Assembly: GCA_015494675.1 (NCBI GenBank)
Contig: WGAW01000089.1
Location: 1-8,647, forward strand
From: Hydrogenimonas sp.
GTDB taxonomy: Bacteria; Campylobacterota; Campylobacteria; Campylobacterales; Hydrogenimonadaceae
DNA: 8,647 nucleotides
Reading direction: 5' to 3'
The position numbers and the translations under genes are program-made. Positions within the stretch are counted from its first letter, which is position 1, and each line of letters starts with the position of its first letter. Below are positions 5,776 to 8,647 of this stretch, piece after piece. Below the pieces are notes generated by a model. That model searched no databases, was not told the origin of the DNA, and worked only from the letters and a program-made list of their open reading frames with translations.

Positions 5776-6357
5776 ATGAGAGTTTTGAATATCCCGTGCG
5801 TAATATTTGCCGGAGGCAGGAGCTCTCGCATGGGCAAAGACAAGGCGCTCCTGCCCTTTTGCGGATTTTCGACACTCGCGGAGTTTCAGTACCGCCGCCT
5901 TAAACCCTACTTCGGCTCCGTCTACCTGAGTGCGAAGAGAAAAAAGTTTCCGTTCGACGCACCGATCATACTCGACAACCCGAACATCGACGTTTACGCC
6001 CCCTCGGCGGGATTGATCAGAATATTCGAAGCTCTTGCCGAAGATGCGGTTTTCGTTTTGAGCGTAGACACTCCGTTTGTCGGCATGGAGGAGATCGAAA
6101 AGATAGTAGAGGCGGCCGATGGCGGCGATTACGATGCTGTGGTGGCCGAAAGCCCGGGAGGAGTCCACCCTATGTGCGGCCTTTACGGCCGATCGGTTCT
6201 CGAAGCCGTGCAGAAAGCTGCAAACGAGGGGAACTACCGCCTCACAGACATTCTAAAGATGTCGAAAACCCTGTATGTGAAGTTCCCTTTTGACGATCCG
6301 TTTTTCAATATAAACAGACCCGAAGAGTACGAGTCAGCGCTGAAGAATCTTTCCTAA
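5776..6357 (+). CDS. mobA: Molybdenum cofactor guanylyltransferase
   Basis: MobA attaches GMP from GTP to molybdopterin to give the guanine dinucleotide cofactor used by DMSO-reductase-family enzymes such as periplasmic nitrate reductase, formate dehydrogenase and polysulfide reductase. The 193-residue protein has the nucleotidyltransferase loop FAGGRSSRMGKDKALLPF (11-28), a PSAG version of the usual PLAG turn (76-79), the metal-binding VDTPF (97-101, D98), HPMCGLY (131-137) and the C-terminal NINRPEEY (178-185). Length is typical for the family. The start is the ATG two bases after the HDOD stop codon; no clear ribosome binding site precedes it, so translation probably depends on coupling to the upstream gene. 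Its last 24 bases overlap the end of the convergent LysR gene. No other cofactor gene or molybdoenzyme is visible nearby. A related CTP-dependent MocA-type enzyme is a less likely alternative. Confidence 0.9.
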   Translation: MRVLNIPCVIFAGGRSSRMGKDKALLPFCGFSTLAEFQYRRLKPYFGSVYLSAKRKKFPFDAPIILDNPNIDVYAPSAGLIRIFEALAEDAVFVLSVDTPFVGMEEIEKIVEAADGGDYDAVVAESPGGVHPMCGLYGRSVLEAVQKAANEGNYRLTDILKMSKTLYVKFPFDDPFFNINRPEEYESALKNLS

Positions 6358-7236
6358 CTGCATCCGGACGAAGTAGATAAACTTGTTCAGCAGCGTCGTT
6401 TTGTACTTGTCTTTGTGGTATATCAGAAGAAAGTGGCGCTCGAACTTCATCTTCTTTATCTTAACCTCGTAGAGCTCTTCGCGCTCCAGCTCCTTCATGA
6501 CGCTTACTCGCGGAAGGCAGCTGAAGCAGCTTCTGCTCTGGATCAGCATATTCTTTATCGACTCCGGATGGCCGAGCTCCAAAAAGAGGTTTACCTGAGC
6601 CGCCATATCCCCAAGATGCGTAAGGAACACTTCGCGCGTTCCGGAACCCTCTTCCCGCAGTATCCACGGTTTTTCAAGCAGCGTATCTATGAAGTACTCC
6701 TTTTCACTGTCGGAATAGTTAGGGTTGCCGGTAACCACTATCAACTCGTCGAGTCCGACGATCTCCTGCTTGATGGCCGTGGAGTCGACATTTCCCTCGA
6801 CAAACCCTATATCTACCTCACCGGCTTCGATCATTCGAACTATATCCCTGGTGTTGCCCACCTTCAGCTTTACCTTCACGTTCGGATAGGACTTCATGTA
6901 GTCGCAGATGATTGGAGGTATCAGATAGTCGGCGATCGTCGTACTGACCCCTATCAGGAGCTCACCGCTGTTCTCGTCGTTTTTGAACTCCTCTTCTATA
7001 TCTTCGAGTTTGGAGACCAGAGGAGCTATCGCATCCGCAAAGGCGCGACCCTTCTCGTTAAGCGCCAGCTTTTTATTGATTCTGTCGAAGAGTTTGTAGC
7101 CGATAATGTTCTCCAACTCTTTGATGGACATGGAGACCGCAGACTGGCTCAGGCCCATCTTTTCGGCGACTCTGGTAAGATGGCCGACCCTGGCGACTTC
7201 AAGAAATATCTCCATCTGGCGAATTGAAATTTTCAC
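6334..7236 (-). CDS. LysR-family transcriptional regulator, CysL/YeiE-like
   Basis: This is a 300-residue regulator of standard LysR length. The N-terminal winged helix-turn-helix spans about residues 3-62 (FLEVARVGHLTRVAEKMGLS, then QSAVSMSIKELE), followed by a linker helix (65-88) and a periplasmic-binding-protein-like effector domain (92-295) containing GVSTTIADYLIPPII, VDIGFVEG and REEGSGTREVF. The last motif and the divergent YeiH-type transporter gene place it near YeiE/CysL, regulators tied to sulfite and cysteine metabolism; the ligand here is inferred. Where most members have a Gly-x-Gly-Ile-type segment, this one reads SRSCFSCLPR (C237, C240). The start is a GTG at 7236 with a GAGGGGG stretch about four bases upstream. 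An internal ATG at 7215 would cut into the DNA-binding domain. It overlaps mobA tail to tail by 24 bases. Confidence 0.92.
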   Translation of the reverse strand: MKISIRQMEIFLEVARVGHLTRVAEKMGLSQSAVSMSIKELENIIGYKLFDRINKKLALNEKGRAFADAIAPLVSKLEDIEEEFKNDENSGELLIGVSTTIADYLIPPIICDYMKSYPNVKVKLKVGNTRDIVRMIEAGEVDIGFVEGNVDSTAIKQEIVGLDELIVVTGNPNYSDSEKEYFIDTLLEKPWILREEGSGTREVFLTHLGDMAAQVNLFLELGHPESIKNMLIQSRSCFSCLPRVSVMKELEREELYEVKIKKMKFERHFLLIYHKDKYKTTLLNKFIYFVRMQLGKILQR

Positions 7237-7250
7237 GACGCCCCCTCTAT

Positions 7251-7317
7251 TCTCAGTTATTTTTATTATTATATCATATATATTTTATTTTACTTATTGT
7301 TTTTTTTGTACTAAAAT
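7251..7317. promoter_or_regulatory. AT-rich divergent promoter and probable operator region
   Basis: Nearly the whole of this stretch between the LysR gene and the transporter gene is A or T, much richer than the flanking genes. On the minus strand an exact TATAAT (7273-7268) lies about 31 bases before the regulator's GTG. On the plus strand TTTACT (7289-7294) and TAAAAT (7312-7317) are 17 bases apart and fit a promoter for the transporter. An imperfect palindrome TATATCATATA (7270-7280) overlaps the regulator's own -10 and is a candidate LysR-type binding site, suggesting autorepression with control of the transporter. AT-rich sequence makes chance palindromes likely, so the operator is tentative. 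Confidence 0.5.
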
Positions 7318-7374
7318 GCCGATTTAAGATTGGGCTTTAGTTTCCGCACAATTCAACCCAATGAAAGGATGAAG

Positions 7375-8412
7375 ATGGCTTTTTCAAAAGAGAATATCAG
7401 ATATACGCTAAACGGCATACTCTTCGTTGCGCTCTTTGCGATAGCGGCGATACAGATTTCACAGATCGGGTTTATAAAGCATCTTGCCATCAGCCCGCTT
7501 ATTATCGGCATAATTCTCGGGATGTTCTACGCGAATACACTGCGCAACCAGCTCCCCAAAGAGTGGGTGCCCGGCATCGTCTTTTCAGCAAAGCAACTGC
7601 TTAGACTCGCCATAATATTCTACGGCTTCAGAATCACTTTCCAGCAGATCATGGAGGTGGGAGCGGCGGGCTTCACGGTCTCGGTAGTGATGCTTACGAC
7701 CACCATCCTGCTCGGAAGCTGGGCAGGTATGAAGCTCTTCGGGCTCGACAGGGACACATCGGTACTTACCGCCGCCGGCAGCTCCATATGCGGAGCGGCG
7801 GCCGTTTTGGCTACAGAACCGGTACTGAAAGCCGAACCGCATAAAAGCGCCGTCGCCGTTGGAACGGTTGTACTCTTCGGCACGATTTCGATGTTTCTAT
7901 ACCCCATGCTCTACAAAAGCGGCATACTCGGAATGGACCCTGAGTCTTACGGCATATATGTAGGAGGAACCGTACACGAAGTGGCACAGGTCGTCGCGGC
8001 CGGCGACGCCGTAGGCGGGGTTGCGGCGGACGATGCGGTAATAGTGAAGATGACGAGGGTCATGATGATAGCGCCGGTGCTCATAATTCTGGGCATCATC
8101 ATATCCATGGCCGCCAAAAAAAGCGGAGCGGAAGCCGGAAAAGTTAAGCTGGTCATCCCTTGGTTCGCCGTCTGGTTCGTAGTTATGAGCGGCGTAAACT
8201 CTCTGAACATAATACCGGCGGAAATCGTTACGGATATAAACGAGGTGGATACATTCATGCTCACAATGGCGATGACGGCGCTCGGGATGGAGACGAACGC
8301 CGGAAAATTCAAACAGGCGGGCATCAAGCCGATCCTTCTGGCGCTGCTGATGTTTGCATGGCTCCTGATCGGAGGTTACTTCATTACGAAGTGGGCCGTA
8401 GCGATATTCTGA
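7375..8412 (+). CDS. yeiH: YeiH-family (UPF0324) integral membrane transporter, putative sulfate/sulfur-oxyanion exporter
   Basis: The 345-residue inner-membrane protein has about ten hydrophobic segments, the usual form of the YeiH/UPF0324 family, often annotated 'putative sulfate exporter'; transport has not been firmly shown for most members. Family motifs are SPLIIGIILGM (40-50), FYGFRITFQQI (82-92), AAGSSICGAAAVLATEPV (133-150), YGIYVGGTVHEVAQVVAAG (192-210), KMTRVMMIAP (225-234) and a C-terminal GMETNAGKFKQAGIKP (304-319). The start at 7375 is chosen because AAAGG (7364-7368) lies six bases upstream. The in-frame ATG at 7369 abuts that site, and an earlier TTG at 7330 would add a non-hydrophobic N-terminus. 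Divergence from a YeiE/CysL-like LysR gene supports a role in disposing of sulfite, sulfate or a related anion under that regulator's control. It ends four bases before the convergent epimerase-like gene. Confidence 0.9.
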   Translation: MAFSKENIRYTLNGILFVALFAIAAIQISQIGFIKHLAISPLIIGIILGMFYANTLRNQLPKEWVPGIVFSAKQLLRLAIIFYGFRITFQQIMEVGAAGFTVSVVMLTTTILLGSWAGMKLFGLDRDTSVLTAAGSSICGAAAVLATEPVLKAEPHKSAVAVGTVVLFGTISMFLYPMLYKSGILGMDPESYGIYVGGTVHEVAQVVAAGDAVGGVAADDAVIVKMTRVMMIAPVLIILGIIISMAAKKSGAEAGKVKLVIPWFAVWFVVMSGVNSLNIIPAEIVTDINEVDTFMLTMAMTALGMETNAGKFKQAGIKPILLALLMFAWLLIGGYFITKWAVAIF

Positions 8413-8416
8413 TGTT

Positions 8417-8647
8417 TCAATATGGACGAAGCGGGCTCTGCCCGCGGCGCCCTATCAGTTTCAGCATATCCCCTTCGATGCGGATATTGGAGTTTTCAGG
8501 CACCTTTTTATATAGCAGAGGACTGTCGAGATCTACATAACTTACACACCTTTTGAAGGCCGCGGCCACCCTCGCGGCGGCCTCTATCGATACTGGTGTT
8601 TCGAGCATCGATCCCATCATGCACTCAACACCGTTTTTTTCACACCA
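8417..8647 (-). CDS. Enolase-superfamily protein, C-terminal 76 residues (probable dipeptide epimerase)
   Basis: Only the C-terminal end is inside the window; the frame is open through 8647, so the real start lies to the right. The visible sequence, CEKNGVECMMGSMLETPVS then IEAAARVAAAF and SYVDLDSPLLY, matches the end of the barrel domain of L-Ala-D/L-Glu epimerases and muconate cycloisomerase-like enzymes. In that family the GSMLE-type segment carries a conserved glutamate near the active site (here the E of MLETP). Such epimerases recycle murein dipeptides, but members differ in substrate, so the reaction is tentative. The final residues, GRRGQSPLRPY, do not resemble the usual short Gly-rich ending and are partly encoded by the palindrome at 8431-8445. 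The gene converges on the YeiH-family gene with a four-base gap. Confidence 0.8.
   Translation of the reverse strand, partial: WCEKNGVECMMGSMLETPVSIEAAARVAAAFKRCVSYVDLDSPLLYKKVPENSNIRIEGDMLKLIGRRGQSPLRPY
8431..8445. repeat. Short palindrome GCGGGCTCTGCCCGC inside the end of the epimerase-like gene
   Basis: A perfect six-base-pair GC stem with loop TCT lies within the last codons of the minus-strand gene and 18 bases after the stop of the transporter gene. Its inner thirteen bases share the core CGGGCTNNGCCCG with 1511-1523 and 1632-1644. No T-run follows on either strand, so it is not a convincing terminator. Confidence 0.6.

Noticed and set aside
6415..7227. A 270-codon open frame on the plus strand opposite the LysR gene
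   Set aside because: It is the complement of a clear LysR regulator with an intact DNA-binding domain.
8431..8445. The GC palindrome as a terminator for the transporter gene
   Set aside because: No T-run follows it on either strand and it lies inside the coding end of the opposing gene.

Overview
The window looks like ordinary chromosome from a free-living member of the Campylobacterota (formerly Epsilonproteobacteria). This rests on remembered family resemblance, not a search: the Dxr N-terminus (VVLLGSTGSIG) is short and Helicobacter-like, the 422-residue LeuC belongs to the short class, and the small charged protein starting MAISPLTNI resembles one I associate with this phylum. Base composition looks near balanced, higher than host-associated Campylobacter or Helicobacter. 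The genus cannot be fixed from the sequence.

Layout. Positions 1-1492 (minus strand) carry cdsA (phospholipid precursor synthesis) followed directly by the start of dxr (MEP isoprenoid pathway), which runs off the left edge. Positions 1493-1681 are non-coding and hold a run of four hairpins. Positions 1682-3419 (minus) carry an NFACT/RqcH-like protein followed by a small charged hypothetical protein. A divergent promoter region (3420-3531) then leads to a plus-strand block: leuC (leucine biosynthesis), a candidate terminator, an HDOD-domain protein and mobA (molybdenum cofactor guanylylation). mobA ends tail to tail against a minus-strand LysR-type regulator, overlapping it by 24 bases. That regulator is divergent from a plus-strand YeiH-family membrane transporter, and the two share a very AT-rich promoter region. 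The right edge holds the C-terminal end of a minus-strand enolase-superfamily protein, probably a dipeptide epimerase.

How the genes fit together. cdsA and dxr look like a translationally coupled pair. The HDOD gene and mobA are two bases apart and probably co-transcribed. The LysR regulator and YeiH transporter repeat the yeiE-yeiH arrangement known in enterobacteria and are probably a regulator and its target for sulfur oxyanion handling. The other genes are housekeeping functions with no obvious shared pathway.

I see no mobile element, CRISPR array, rRNA, tRNA, phage gene or defence system, and I do not think a new multi-gene system is present. The most unusual signal is non-coding: a cluster of palindromes between cdsA and the small gene. 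One of them has the core CGGGCTNNGCCCG, which recurs just upstream of cdsA and again inside the last codons of the epimerase-like gene, suggesting a dispersed short palindromic repeat. Secondary points are a DR-to-DK change in the NFACT protein, a CxxC in the regulator's effector domain, and a leuC without an adjacent leuD.
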